Below are positions 9,012-19,129 of a stretch of DNA of 58,849 bases, piece by piece. The stretch comes from Celerinatantimonas diazotrophica (lineage in GTDB: Bacteria > Pseudomonadota > Gammaproteobacteria > Enterobacterales > Celerinatantimonadaceae). A program made the position numbers and the translations under genes. Location: assembly GCF_004339545.1 (NCBI RefSeq), contig NZ_SMGD01000005.1, positions 1-58,849 on the forward strand, written 5' to 3'. The first letter of the stretch is position 1. The number at the start of each line of letters is the position of its first letter. The notes beneath the pieces were generated by a model, which had not been told where the DNA came from, searched no databases, and was given only the letters and a program-made list of their open reading frames with translations.

Positions 9012-11780
9012 TTGCGAACAAGTCCGACTGACTCACGAGAATATCGAACAGTTACCCTCGATAATGGCCTGAAAGCCTTGCTCATCAGTGATCCCCAAAC
9101 CCCAAAAGCGGCGGCGGCCCTAGCCATCAACGTCGGTCATTTTGATGATCCTCTGCCACGAGAAGGCCTAGCTCATTTTCTCGAGCATATGTTGTTTCTA
9201 GGTACCGAAAAATACCCTCATGCAGGAGAATATCAGCAGTACATCAGTCATCATGGCGGCAGCAATAATGCGTGGACTGGTACAGAATTTACTAACTTCT
9301 TTTTTGATATTGATAATGATTGGCTTGAAGGTGCCCTAGATCGTTTCAGTCAATTTTTCATTAGCCCATTATTTACCCCTGAGTTGGTTGATAAAGAACG
9401 TCAAGCCGTCGACTCAGAGTATCAATTGAAAATTCAAGATGATGTTCGCCGACTTTACCAGGTTCACAAACAAACTATTAATCCTGAGCACCCTTTTAGC
9501 AAGTTCTCAGTTGGCTCTGAGAAAACGCTTGCCGATCGCCCTGATCACTGTGTCCGAGATGACTTACTGAAATTTTACCATCAGCATTACTCAGCTGACC
9601 GTATGACCTTTGTTCTTATTAGTCACCACTCATTGGCTCAACAGCAAAATTGGCTGAGTTTTTTTGCGCCCATAAAAAAACGAAACTGGCATGCGCGGGC
9701 GCAGATTCCGCTATTACGTGATGAAGACCAAGGCATAATTATCAACGTTGAGCCTCTTAAAGAGGTCCATCGGCTCACTTTATCGTTTAACTTTGAGAAT
9801 ATTCATCCTCAGGAACTTTATCCTAATAAACCATTAGAATTCTTAGCTAATTTAATCGGTTATGAGGGCCCTAATAGCCTCATTGCCCTTTTACGTCATG
9901 AAGGATTAATCCAAAATATGGCAGCTGGCGGCGGGATTAGCGGCCAAAATTTTCGAGAATTCACCATCAGCTATCAGCTTAATGAAGATGGATTAAATGC
10001 GATTGATACCATCGTAGAAGCGACCTTCTCACTCATACAACTAATTGCTCAGCAAGGGCTTGAATCGTGGCGTTACGAGGAAAAACGGCAGCTTCTCAAA
10101 AGGGCATGGCATTATCAAGAACGCAGCCGTTCCATTGATCTGGCTGCCCACTACGCAATTAATTTACAGCAATTCGCCGAAGAAGATGTATTAATCGGTG
10201 ATTATTTAATGGAACAGTTTGAACCAGAGCAGATTCAAAAATTCATTCAGAAAATGACACCACAAACGATGCGTTTAACCTTGGTCAGCCCCGGTGTCGA
10301 CACCGATGCTGTTGCACCTTGGTATGATACACCTTATAAAAAGATCCCCTTTAATCACGAACAATTAAAGCGGTGGAGCAATCCGCAGGTCATGCCGATC
10401 CAGCTCCCGTCGGAAAATCCTTTCTTAAATCTAGCCAATCCGAAAAATCAGTATAATGATACAACGGAGGTCCCTTACCCACTGATTGATGAAAAAGGAT
10501 TTAAACTTTGGCACTATCAAGATGGTGAATTTAAGCTACCCAAAGGGCATATTTACATCTCACTTGACTCGGCTTTTGCTGTGCAATCGGTTAAGCATAT
10601 CGCCCAAAACCAATTGGCAGTTGAAATTATCCTCGATTATTTAGCTGAGATCACCTACCAAGCTGAAATAGCAGGGATGAGTTACCAGATCTATCCTCAT
10701 CAAGGCGGCTTCACGTTGCATAGCAGCGGATTTAGCGAACGTCAGTTTGAATTGATTAAACTGGTGTTAGATAGTCGACAGCATGGTCAGTACAATGCTC
10801 AGCGCTTTAAATTAGTGAAACAACAACTCATTCACACGTGGTTAAACCAAAGTAAAATAAAGCCAATTAATCAGTTATTCCACCAGCTGACTGCTATTTT
10901 ACAGCCGAAAAGCCCTACTGGTGCCCAACTCGCAGCCGCCATTGAAGATGTTCACGTTGAACAGATGAGCGAATTTATCGCTAATATTTATCGCAATATT
11001 CACGTTGAAGCCTTTATTTATGGGAGTTGGTCTAAAAAGCAGGCCCAGTCAATCGGCCAATACATTCGCCGAACACTAGTCGAAGGAAATAACCCTGCTA
11101 ACGAAACACCGCGCGAATTAATGAATCTGGAAGGATTACAAACATTAAACTATCGCCATCATTGCCAACATAATGATTCAGCCTTGCTCATGTATTTTCA
11201 AAGCCCAATTGTCAGTGCCAAACAAACCGCTTTGTTTTCATTATGTAACCAGCTCATGTCTTCGATCTTTTTCTATGAGCTCCGTACCCAGCAGCAACTG
11301 GGTTATATCGTGGGGAATGGGAACTTACCACTTAACCGCCATCCAGGAATGTTATTTTATATTCAGTCTCCCAATAGCGCGCCTCAAAGTCTGCTCGATG
11401 CGATTGATCAATTTATTGACCATTTTCCCAAAGTATTAAATGAACTCAGCGAGCAGCAGTGGATTGAAGCCAAACATGGCTTAGCGGGGCAAATCCTTGA
11501 AAAAGAAACCAACATGCGTACTCGAGCTCGACGATTCTGGGTCAGTATTGCCAATAAAGATAAACATTTTAATCAGCGTGAAGAGGTCGTCGAGGAGTTA
11601 ATGAAGCTCACTCGTGAAGAGCTGATGCGGTTCACCATGGAGCTCAAAAACTCTCATCGTGACCGCTTAATCCTCTTTACCTGTGGTGAACATCATCACC
11701 CATGCCAGAACTTAAGTGATGCACAAAATATTGGATCAATTGAACAGTTCCACGCATCGGTAGCTAAATTCAGCTATTGA
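9012..11780 (+). CDS. M16 insulinase-family zinc metallopeptidase (pitrilysin-like)
   Basis: About 922 residues, the length of pitrilysin/insulin-degrading enzyme. The inverted zinc motif HFLEH is at residues 55-59, with the downstream glutamate ligand expected in K-E-R-Q-A-V-D-S-E. Two M16 middle/C-terminal domains follow, ending with the R/Y substrate-binding region (TQQQLGYIV). No signal peptide is present, unlike periplasmic PtrA, so it is probably cytoplasmic. I prefer the TTG at 9012 (MRTSPTDSREYRTVTL) because GGAG lies six bases upstream and the resulting N-terminus is family-like. The ATG at 9000 has no ribosome site. It is next to sixA as in some Vibrio relatives. Confidence 0.88.
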   Translation: MRTSPTDSREYRTVTLDNGLKALLISDPQTPKAAAALAINVGHFDDPLPREGLAHFLEHMLFLGTEKYPHAGEYQQYISHHGGSNNAWTGTEFTNFFFDIDNDWLEGALDRFSQFFISPLFTPELVDKERQAVDSEYQLKIQDDVRRLYQVHKQTINPEHPFSKFSVGSEKTLADRPDHCVRDDLLKFYHQHYSADRMTFVLISHHSLAQQQNWLSFFAPIKKRNWHARAQIPLLRDEDQGIIINVEPLKEVHRLTLSFNFENIHPQELYPNKPLEFLANLIGYEGPNSLIALLRHEGLIQNMAAGGGISGQNFREFTISYQLNEDGLNAIDTIVEATFSLIQLIAQQGLESWRYEEKRQLLKRAWHYQERSRSIDLAAHYAINLQQFAEEDVLIGDYLMEQFEPEQIQKFIQKMTPQTMRLTLVSPGVDTDAVAPWYDTPYKKIPFNHEQLKRWSNPQVMPIQLPSENPFLNLANPKNQYNDTTEVPYPLIDEKGFKLWHYQDGEFKLPKGHIYISLDSAFAVQSVKHIAQNQLAVEIILDYLAEITYQAEIAGMSYQIYPHQGGFTLHSSGFSERQFELIKLVLDSRQHGQYNAQRFKLVKQQLIHTWLNQSKIKPINQLFHQLTAILQPKSPTGAQLAAAIEDVHVEQMSEFIANIYRNIHVEAFIYGSWSKKQAQSIGQYIRRTLVEGNNPANETPRELMNLEGLQTLNYRHHCQHNDSALLMYFQSPIVSAKQTALFSLCNQLMSSIFFYELRTQQQLGYIVGNGNLPLNRHPGMLFYIQSPNSAPQSLLDAIDQFIDHFPKVLNELSEQQWIEAKHGLAGQILEKETNMRTRARRFWVSIANKDKHFNQREEVVEELMKLTREELMRFTMELKNSHRDRLILFTCGEHHHPCQNLSDAQNIGSIEQFHASVAKFSY

Positions 11781-11860
11781 TTCTTTGTCATCAGCATATC
11801 GTTACAATCCAAATTTGGCGCGAATCAGTTCGCCGCCAAATGTTTTGAAGGAATCAGATA

Positions 11861-13090
11861 ATGAAAACGGCTGGCTGTCTTCCCCAGACGCGCCTGAATT
11901 ATGCTCTTATCCTCGGATATCTAGCGGCACTCGGCCCTCTGTGCACCGATCTTTACATCGCATCGCTCCCTGAAATTACCCAAGTATTTGCCACGACCCC
12001 ATCTGCGACACAATTAAGTCTTACCAGTTCATTAGTTGGCCTTGGCATTGGTCAATTGCTATTTGGGCCCCTCAGTGATCGCTATGGTCGACGTCTTCCG
12101 CTCATGATATCGCTGACATTGCTCGTTTTATCGACTCTTGCTTGCTGTTTTGCACAATCGATGGAACAACTTATTATCGCTCGTTTATTTCAAGGTCTTA
12201 GTGGCTCAGGTGGCGTAGTTATTTCTCGATCCATCGCAAGGGATCGCTATCAAGGCCATGAACTGACTAAATTCTTCGCCTTACTCATGATGATCAACGG
12301 TATTGCTCCCATTGTGGCCCCCGTCGCCGGGGCTGGATTGCTCACAATTATGGATTGGCGAGGTATATTTATCGTATTAATGCTCATTAGTATTGTGCTG
12401 TTACTATTTAGCCATCTGCAACTGCAAGAAACCCTACCCAAATCGGATCGCTCAAATAGTTCACTATTAATTTCATTTCAGCAGATGGGAAAACTCATAA
12501 CTAGAAAACGCTTTATCGGATTATGTCTAACACAAGGATTTGTGCTAGCAGGGATGTTCGCTTATATCGGGGCTTCTTCTTTTGTGTTGCAAGAGCATTA
12601 TCACCTTTCGGCGCAGCTCTATAGCGTCTGTTTTGCTGTCAATGGCTGCGGGCTCGTGGTTAGTGCTCAGATGAGTGCCAAATTAGCCATTCGCTTTGGC
12701 GAACAAAAGGTGATGCAAGCCGTTTTAATTTTTGCTGTCGTTGCGGTTAGTTTACTGTTGGTAAGTAGCTACCTTAACGCCTCTCTCTGGATATTTCTGC
12801 CTTTGCTATTTTGCGCTGTGATTGTTAACAGCATGATTGGGACAACCAGTACCGCTTTAGCCATGCAAGAAATCGCAGCCAGTGGTAGCGGCGGCGCATC
12901 AGCCTTGTTAGGTTCATTGATGTTTATTCTTGGAGGGATCAGTGCCCCGATAAGTGGTTTAGGCGGAAGCTCCCCAGCAGCAATGGCTTTAACTATGGCA
13001 GGATGTTATTTTATTGCCTTTATTTTATACACAATATTAGTGACTTGGCAGCTAACGAATCACCGTCAAACACCACTTCAGAATCGCTAA
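11861..13090 (+). CDS. Bcr/CflA-family multidrug efflux MFS transporter
   Basis: 409 residues with twelve predicted helices. The opening (L-G-P-L-C-T-D-L-Y-I-A-S-L-P) and motif A GPLSDRYGRR are characteristic of the Bcr/CflA drug:proton antiporters. S-R-S-I-A-R-D in helix 4-5 is another family mark. It probably exports hydrophobic drugs or dipeptides; the substrate is not determinable here. The ATG follows GAAGGA. It ends two bases before the stop of the convergent helix-hairpin-helix gene, so the transcripts must overlap or share a bidirectional end. Confidence 0.88.
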   Translation: MKTAGCLPQTRLNYALILGYLAALGPLCTDLYIASLPEITQVFATTPSATQLSLTSSLVGLGIGQLLFGPLSDRYGRRLPLMISLTLLVLSTLACCFAQSMEQLIIARLFQGLSGSGGVVISRSIARDRYQGHELTKFFALLMMINGIAPIVAPVAGAGLLTIMDWRGIFIVLMLISIVLLLFSHLQLQETLPKSDRSNSSLLISFQQMGKLITRKRFIGLCLTQGFVLAGMFAYIGASSFVLQEHYHLSAQLYSVCFAVNGCGLVVSAQMSAKLAIRFGEQKVMQAVLIFAVVAVSLLLVSSYLNASLWIFLPLLFCAVIVNSMIGTTSTALAMQEIAASGSGGASALLGSLMFILGGISAPISGLGGSSPAAMALTMAGCYFIAFILYTILVTWQLTNHRQTPLQNR

Positions 13091-13092
13091 TG

Positions 13093-13800
13093 CTAATACT
13101 GTAATAAAAGTGAGCTAATAGCCTCTTTGTGGGCAATAATTCGTTCGGCTTGTATCGGACGAACACCTTTTACTGACAAGAGTTGTTCTTCACTCATCAA
13201 TAATAATTCATCAAGCGTTGTTACCCCTTGTCGTGCTAACTCCCTTGCCACACCTAAATCAACGGCATCAACCATTAACACTGAACCTGGTTTATCCTTA
13301 CAACAAAACATTCGTTCATCAGGAGGCAAAAATCGTGACATCAATGCGACAATATCAACCGCTTTGTAATTTACCAGCAGGCGTTTTTCAATGGGCTCAA
13401 AGAGTGGATAGATCTGCACAACCTGTGTCAATAAATCAATTTTTGCTCGCAGCGAACGATCACTACTCACTATTTTTTTAAGCATAATGATATATTGAAG
13501 ATAACAATGAGCACTTAGAACACCTGCATCAGTTGACACTGTATCATCGTCACTATTAAACACACTATCAGCAAAACGCAGCCAATTCCCCTGCTCGGGG
13601 TCAACCTTGTTTGGCAACGTATCTCGATTGAGAATAGAACCATGCATCAACAAATAGTCAAGATGAGTATTGAGCCGAAAAACCGCCTGAAAAACAAATT
13701 GATCTGAGTCGTAATCACCCACCTGAGGTAAGTATTCAAGCGATGGAGCCATTAATTCTGGCGCTACTTCTGCTAATCTGGTTCGCCTAAACAGTCGCAT
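13093..13800 (-). CDS. Helix-hairpin-helix domain protein of unknown function
   Basis: A 235-residue protein starting at ATG 13800 (MRLFRRTRLAEVAPEL) with AGGGAG upstream. A longer start at 13836 has no ribosome site. The N-terminal two thirds are helical without a motif I recognise. The last 50 residues (G-V-T-T-L-D-E-L-L-x-M-S-E-E-Q-L-x-S-V-K-G-V-R-P) are a classic helix-hairpin-helix pair of the kind that binds DNA non-specifically in repair proteins. The function is unknown. It is convergent with the Bcr-type gene. Confidence 0.75.
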   Translation of the reverse strand: MRLFRRTRLAEVAPELMAPSLEYLPQVGDYDSDQFVFQAVFRLNTHLDYLLMHGSILNRDTLPNKVDPEQGNWLRFADSVFNSDDDTVSTDAGVLSAHCYLQYIIMLKKIVSSDRSLRAKIDLLTQVVQIYPLFEPIEKRLLVNYKAVDIVALMSRFLPPDERMFCCKDKPGSVLMVDAVDLGVARELARQGVTTLDELLLMSEEQLLSVKGVRPIQAERIIAHKEAISSLLLQY

Positions 13801-13908
13801 TGAGCTCCCTTTATCCGCCTCTATATCCCTACACAAAAATTAGTTAAATTTAGTGGAGTACACAACTTTTTATTTAAAAGCTGATAACTAAATCGCAAAT
13901 CAATTCAA

Positions 13909-14526
13909 TTAAAACTCAAGGCCAAGTTCGTGCAATCGCGCTTCAAGCTGTGCTGAATTCTCAAAGACAATGCCATGCATTCCAACCGCTTCACAGCCAC
14001 GGATATTTCTACTCATATCATCAGTAAAAACACACTCTTGTGCTTTCAACTGATAAGTATCCAGTAAATGGTGATAAATTTCAGGCTGAGGTTTTAACAG
14101 GTGAACGTCATCAGAGACGACCTCGCCATCAAATAACGCCCAGAAATCATATTGCTCTTTTAAATAATTGACTATATCGATGACATTATCAGTCAACGCA
14201 TAGACACCGAATCCTGCGTCTTTAATTCGCTGCAATAACTGCTGCTGACCGAAAATCTGAATTTGAGTCGTCATCAGATAGTAAAAAAAACAGTCCATCT
14301 GATCAGACGAAAAACCGAATTGTTGAATAAGACTAGCTGAAACCTGTTTTTGAGTCATATTCCCCAAATTGTAGTTCATCCAAACTTCATTTTGGAACAC
14401 CTCTGATCGGATCAATGCAATATCGGCATTTTCACCAAATGTTAGGCGAATAATTTCCTCAGGTGACCAGCGCACCATGACATTACCAATATCAAAAATG
14501 ACATTCTTAATCGCTAGCTTTTCCAT
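13909..14526 (-). CDS. HAD-superfamily hydrolase, YihX-like
   Basis: A 205-residue subfamily IA haloacid-dehalogenase protein. Motif I is VIFDIGNVMVRW with the nucleophilic aspartate in F-D-I-G-N-V, as in YihX (alpha-glucose-1-phosphatase). A small helical cap follows, then T-D-N motif II, K-P-Q-P-E-I-Y motif III and FTDDMSRNI motif IV. The substrate is probably a small phosphoester such as a sugar phosphate, but this is inference. It is a single gene with its own upstream region; the next gene downstream (13800) is 108 bases away on the same strand. Confidence 0.85.
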   Translation of the reverse strand: MEKLAIKNVIFDIGNVMVRWSPEEIIRLTFGENADIALIRSEVFQNEVWMNYNLGNMTQKQVSASLIQQFGFSSDQMDCFFYYLMTTQIQIFGQQQLLQRIKDAGFGVYALTDNVIDIVNYLKEQYDFWALFDGEVVSDDVHLLKPQPEIYHHLLDTYQLKAQECVFTDDMSRNIRGCEAVGMHGIVFENSAQLEARLHELGLEF

Positions 14527-14720
14527 ATTATCCTCGTCACAGCCAATCGTTTAAATCATAGCAATTTCATCATACATCTGATTTCTCGATCACTGTTATG
14601 TTTTTCAGCTTAAAGGCAGGTAGTTATGAAAAGAGCGAACTCTGACCATTCAAGGGCTAATCGAATAAACGAGCCAGAGCCGCTGAGAGATATCGTAGCT
14701 AAAATGAGCTTTTAATACAA

Positions 14721-14758
14721 ATGGCTTAATCCATACATAGATCAGTGGATTAAGCCAT
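14721..14758 (-). terminator. Hairpin after the DASS transporter gene
   Basis: ATGGCTTAATCC and its exact complement surround a 14-base loop, fifteen bases beyond the DASS stop codon. Reading on the minus strand the U-tract is weak (TTTGTATT), so this is a likely but inefficient terminator. Confidence 0.6.
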
Positions 14759-14772
14759 GCCGTTCAATTCAC

Positions 14773-16221
14773 TCAAAAGATCATCATCAACCAAGGCAAT
14801 CCTAGGACAAGCCAAGCGACCAAATATAAGCCACCAAAGATAGCTCCTAATCGCCACCAAGTTCCGCCAGGGATAAATCCACTACCATAATAAACGGGGC
14901 TTGGCCCTGTACCATAAGGTGTAATAATTCCCATCAACCCAAGCATTGGAACTAATAAAAAGACAAACAGATGCATATTGATGCCTGGAATACCAGAAGC
15001 GGCAGCTAAAATAACGGGTAATAATGCCGTCGTATGAGCTGTAACACTCGCGAACAAATAATGCAGCACAAAAAATATCAGTGCCAAAATGATCATCGCG
15101 ACCACAGGATTAAGCCCATCAATATGGCTACCAACTAACTGGCCAAACCAACTCACAAACCCAACTTTACTTAAACCACTCGCTAAGGCAACCAACGTTG
15201 CAAACCATACGAGAGTATTCCAGGCTGCTTTATTGGCAAGAATATCGTCCCAGGTGAGAATCTTGCAAATGAGCATCAAGCTAATCACTAACAATCCAAC
15301 TAATGCCCCGGCAATATACTGACCCGCAAAAATCCATAGCAGCAGCGCCATCACGACAAAGATTAACAACAATAGTTCATTACGAGAAAGTGAGCCCATT
15401 GTGGTTAATTCTTTGCCAGCCCATTCACAAACTGCCGAACCTGATTTCACTTCTGGCGGAACTAACCAATAGCACAATAGTGGTATAAGCAGTAACAATA
15501 AAATACACACTGGGGCAGCCGCCAAAAACCAGTCTCCCCAACTAATGACGATCCCTGTCGATGATTCTGTTAAAGCAACCGCTAACAAGTTAGGTGCTAA
15601 AGCCGTCAGAAACATTGAACTGGTCACACAAGTAGTTGCAATGGCTGTCCACATTAGATACGTACCGATTCGTTTACGTGACTCATCATCTGGATTTGAG
15701 TCATAAAGCGGCGGTAAATTGCGGATAATAGGATAAATGGTTCCCCCACTACGAGCGGTATTAGAAGGTGTAAATGGCGCTAAAATGGTATCAGCGATCA
15801 TAATCGCGTAGCCAAGAGTTAAACTTCTCTTACCCATGGTTTTTACCAGCCACAGAGCGATACGCCGTCCAAGCCCGGTTTTCTCATAACCCAGTGCAAA
15901 CATAAAGGCCCCAAAGATGAGCCATACGGTACCATTGGTAAATCCCGAGACTACCCATGAAAAGGCGGCCTTAGCACTGTGAAAATGGGGGTTAGCCAGT
16001 TGTCCCGGAGAAAACAACGCCCAGTGATTTAAAAGTCCCGCGACTACCACTGCAATAACCCCAACCACAGCTCCCGGTAATGGTTCAAGAATCAGTCCAA
16101 CGACGCATCCAATGAAAATTGCAAAATAGTGCCAAGCATAAGCATCTAAGCCCTGTGGTGGTGGAATAAGAGCAATAATAATAGCCACTGCAACAGGTGC
16201 GATTGCTTTAGTAAGTTTCAT
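14773..16221 (-). CDS. DASS-family anion permease (CitT/TtdT-like)
   Basis: 482 residues with about twelve to fourteen hydrophobic segments. The divalent anion:Na+ symporter family is indicated by F-T-P-S-N-T-A-R-S-G-G near residue 150 (the S-N-T anion-binding motif), a second A-H-T-T-A motif and the signature ITPYGTGPSPVYYGSG near 430-450. These carriers move di- or tricarboxylates such as tartrate/succinate, citrate/succinate or 2-oxoglutarate/malate. The exact substrate is open. The start follows AAGGGACAG. No catabolic gene is adjacent. Confidence 0.88.
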   Translation of the reverse strand: MKLTKAIAPVAVAIIIALIPPPQGLDAYAWHYFAIFIGCVVGLILEPLPGAVVGVIAVVVAGLLNHWALFSPGQLANPHFHSAKAAFSWVVSGFTNGTVWLIFGAFMFALGYEKTGLGRRIALWLVKTMGKRSLTLGYAIMIADTILAPFTPSNTARSGGTIYPIIRNLPPLYDSNPDDESRKRIGTYLMWTAIATTCVTSSMFLTALAPNLLAVALTESSTGIVISWGDWFLAAAPVCILLLLLIPLLCYWLVPPEVKSGSAVCEWAGKELTTMGSLSRNELLLLIFVVMALLLWIFAGQYIAGALVGLLVISLMLICKILTWDDILANKAAWNTLVWFATLVALASGLSKVGFVSWFGQLVGSHIDGLNPVVAMIILALIFFVLHYLFASVTAHTTALLPVILAAASGIPGINMHLFVFLLVPMLGLMGIITPYGTGPSPVYYGSGFIPGGTWWRLGAIFGGLYLVAWLVLGLPWLMMIF

Positions 16222-16670
16222 AATCTGTCCCTTAACATGAGCAGTTATCGGTAGTTCTTACCGATGAATCAATACAGCCATTTAAAAATTTTCTAGGAGC
16301 GTTTGTTCTTAAAACGTCATTCATAAAAGCCAAGCCCGTTTCTATGAATGATCTCGCAACGCTTGAGTGCCAGTTACGATTCAGCGGTCTATGTTGTAAC
16401 ATCTGACTTACATAAATCATCTTCAATATAACGCGCAAACAGTCCGTAACGCTCCTCCTACATACTATTGGTTAGCATTCGATACTCTATAATGATAAGA
16501 ATCAAAAAAATGGTGGAAAATTGGTTATAAAGACACAATACACATCACAAATCAAAAAATGTAAAAAGCTGTATAAAACAAATAATTACACTCTCGTAAA
16601 AGATGAACGAATGGTCCAGTTTAAAGCCATCGCTTAAAGGGCAATCTATCGAAATTTAATACGATGTATC
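16222..16670. other. Gene-free spacer between DDAH-like and DASS genes
   Basis: About 450 bases, AT-rich. A partial dyad ATTCATA...TATGAAT occurs near 16320-16350. It should hold the DASS promoter, but no hexamers stand out. Confidence 0.4.
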
Positions 16671-17432
16671 TTACTGGTAACGAATCGACATACAAGTAAG
16701 CCCTGCTTCAGCCTTAGCAAATTCGCTAATATCAACTGTTTCGACATGAAACCCCGCATTTTTGACCAATTGAACCGTTTTAACATGCTGTGCATTCATA
16801 CAAATGGTTTGGCCAATTGCAATAATATTGGCGCCAAATGGTTCACTTTTGGGAACCTCGATTTTCTGAAATTCTTGAAAGATCGTCGTATCCAGCCAAC
16901 TCGAATTAACCAATAAAGTAGTCTCATCAAGAGCGCAACAACCGCTTTTTAGATGTAAACAACCCGTGACTGGAACCGCGAGCACTTCATAATTAAATGG
17001 TGTCAGGATATCTCGCAATTGTTCATATCCCTGCTGATTCGTTCGTGACGATTGCCCAACATACACTTTACGCCCACACACTAGGACATCCCCGCCCTCT
17101 ATCTTAGCTGGCAGTTCAATGGTTCGGATCGGTCGAAGCGGCATGAAATAGCTTTTAAGGGCCGAGGTCTCCGCCCGTCGTGATTCCACTCCCATCGATG
17201 CAACCACTGCAACTTCATCAAACACTATAATCGGGTCTTCAACAAACACATTATCCGCAAGCTCCGGGTTATCCTTAAGCACTTTTACTTGCGCCCCACA
17301 ACGCGTCAGCATTTGGCAATAATGACGGTGTTGCAACAATGCTTTATCAAAATCGATCGGTTCACTTTCAATATAAGTTAATTCGCACTGTTGAATATTC
17401 ATTGAGGGGCGATGAGTTAACACTTGCAACAT
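16671..17432 (-). CDS. DDAH-family guanidino hydrolase
   Basis: A 253-residue member of the amidinotransferase/dimethylargininase superfamily. These enzymes act on methylated arginines or arginine itself, releasing (methyl)amine or ammonia and leaving citrulline. The candidate catalytic triad and substrate acids are visible: E65-D66-P, E112-G-G-D, H160 in C-L-H-L-K-S-G, and the nucleophile C247 in G-L-T-C-M-S. The length is that of bacterial DDAH rather than arginine deiminase. The ATG follows AAGGGA. The neighbouring transporter gene (BCCT) is upstream on the same strand with a terminator between, so they are not one simple operon. Confidence 0.85.
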   Translation of the reverse strand: MLQVLTHRPSMNIQQCELTYIESEPIDFDKALLQHRHYCQMLTRCGAQVKVLKDNPELADNVFVEDPIIVFDEVAVVASMGVESRRAETSALKSYFMPLRPIRTIELPAKIEGGDVLVCGRKVYVGQSSRTNQQGYEQLRDILTPFNYEVLAVPVTGCLHLKSGCCALDETTLLVNSSWLDTTIFQEFQKIEVPKSEPFGANIIAIGQTICMNAQHVKTVQLVKNAGFHVETVDISEFAKAEAGLTCMSIRYQ

Positions 17433-17513
17433 TTTATATTCCCTTAACTTTATACGAGACAGATTCTATAACTATCGCATTCATCACCATTGTACTAGCA
17501 CAAAAATGTGACA

Positions 17514-17543
17514 TAAAAAAACCAGCTAATATTCATTAACTGG
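17514..17543 (-). terminator. Intrinsic terminator after the BCCT gene
   Basis: On the minus strand CCAGTTAATGAATATTAGCTGG forms a hairpin followed directly by a run of seven T. It separates the CocE-BCCT transcript from the DDAH-like gene. Confidence 0.8.
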
Positions 17544-17576
17544 CTTTACACTAAGATAACTGATTATCTGATGTAG

Positions 17577-19103
17577 TTATTTAACATCTTCATCCAGCAG
17601 TGTTGGATTCTTCAGCCATTTCCATAAAGTAAAGGAACAGAGCAAAATAATCAGTGTTGCAGGCAATCCTCCCAAATTAGAGAGTGATTTAATTCCCTGA
17701 ACGCCAACTGTGCTAACCATAATCCATGCGACTAATCCAATAATGACACCCCATAACACCTTGATCGGCAAGCCGACATGATCTGCAGAGTCAACCGTAT
17801 AATCTCTTACGCATAGATCACCAATTGCATCGGTACTTGAATCTGCCGCTGTCACATAAGAGATAAAAGCAACAATGACCAAGAATGCTGAAGTAATAAG
17901 CCCCAAAGGCAACTGACCAAAAATATGATAAAGCAGCTTCTGGATCCCACCACTATTTAAAATAGCATATAGACTTCCGCCGGTATGCTGATCCATATAA
18001 ATAGCGGTACCAGAAAAGACGGAGACCCACAGAAAGATAAAGATGCTGGGAAAGAAGACATTCACCTGAATAAATTCCCGTACCGTATAACCGCGAGCAA
18101 TTTTGCCCAAAAACATCGCGGTGATCGGAGCCCAGGCAAACCAAACCGCCCAATAGAAATCACTCCAATTATGTGGCCATGGGTCGTTAGCTGCCGTACC
18201 CGTAAACAAGCTCATTGAGAAGAAGTTTGTTAAAAACCGTCCTAACCCTTCGACCCCAAGACCCAAAATGTAAATAGTTGGACCAAAAATGAACACAAAG
18301 ATAAATAACGCGATCAACAACCAAAAGTTAATGGTTGAAAGTCTGGCAATCCCTTTAATCACCCCCTTCGCCGCAGAAATTACAAAGGTGATGACCACAA
18401 TGGCAATAAAGAAGCCGAGCGTTAATGCATTTTTTTCTAGAGGGATAAACTGACCGACCCCACCCAGCAATGTTAAAGCGCCAGTGCCAAGCGATGACGC
18501 CATCCCAACCACTAACGAATACAGAGCCAAAGCATCAATTAGGTCGGCCCAACGACCAGAAACATAACGCCCAAAAATCGGCTTGAGTGAACTGTTTATT
18601 GAATAGGGCTGTTTGAGATTATGAAACGCGAGTGCAAAAATCAATGCTGGCACAGCATATATGGCATAAGGCGTTGGCCCCCAATGCAAAAACATTGCCG
18701 AGATAGCAAATAGCACAGCATTGGAACTATTCGGTTCAATTCCTAGGCTTTTAGCTGGTGAATGCAGGTGATACAACGGCTCCGCAGTTGTCCAGAACAG
18801 AACTCCGACGGCAAGCGTTGTACACAACACAATCATAAACCAACGAGACTTAGCAATCTTGGGTGTTGCGTTTTTACCACCAATGCGAATATTTCCCAAT
18901 TTTGAAAAATAGGTAAAAACTACGAGAACCAGCAAGTAAAAGCTACCTAAGCTGAACAGCCACGAGAAATTATTCAATACAAAGTTGTTAGCGACCTTGG
19001 TCAAAGCGATAAAGCTTTTCAGGTCAATCATGCTATAAATCAGTGCGCCGACTAAGATACAAAAGGTCGGAAGAAAAACTAATGGACGTATCGATTTTAA
19101 CAT
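17577..19103 (-). CDS. BCCT-family betaine/carnitine/choline-type transporter
   Basis: About 508 residues with twelve helices. The BCCT family is shown by F-W-T-T-A-E-P near residue 105, H-W-G-P-T-P near 142 and the signature V-W-F-A-W-A-P-I-T-A-M-F-L-G-K-I-A-R-G near 335, which contains the aromatic substrate box. It imports a quaternary amine or related compound by ion coupling. Three in-frame starts lie together; the ATG at 19103 has AGGA at eight bases and is preferred. It follows the CocE-like gene by about 26 bases on the same strand, suggesting one operon in which the carrier feeds the hydrolase. Confidence 0.9.
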   Translation of the reverse strand: MLKSIRPLVFLPTFCILVGALIYSMIDLKSFIALTKVANNFVLNNFSWLFSLGSFYLLVLVVFTYFSKLGNIRIGGKNATPKIAKSRWFMIVLCTTLAVGVLFWTTAEPLYHLHSPAKSLGIEPNSSNAVLFAISAMFLHWGPTPYAIYAVPALIFALAFHNLKQPYSINSSLKPIFGRYVSGRWADLIDALALYSLVVGMASSLGTGALTLLGGVGQFIPLEKNALTLGFFIAIVVITFVISAAKGVIKGIARLSTINFWLLIALFIFVFIFGPTIYILGLGVEGLGRFLTNFFSMSLFTGTAANDPWPHNWSDFYWAVWFAWAPITAMFLGKIARGYTVREFIQVNVFFPSIFIFLWVSVFSGTAIYMDQHTGGSLYAILNSGGIQKLLYHIFGQLPLGLITSAFLVIVAFISYVTAADSSTDAIGDLCVRDYTVDSADHVGLPIKVLWGVIIGLVAWIMVSTVGVQGIKSLSNLGGLPATLIILLCSFTLWKWLKNPTLLDEDVK

Positions 19104-19129
19104 CATCAATTCCTTTTCATTGGCTTAGG

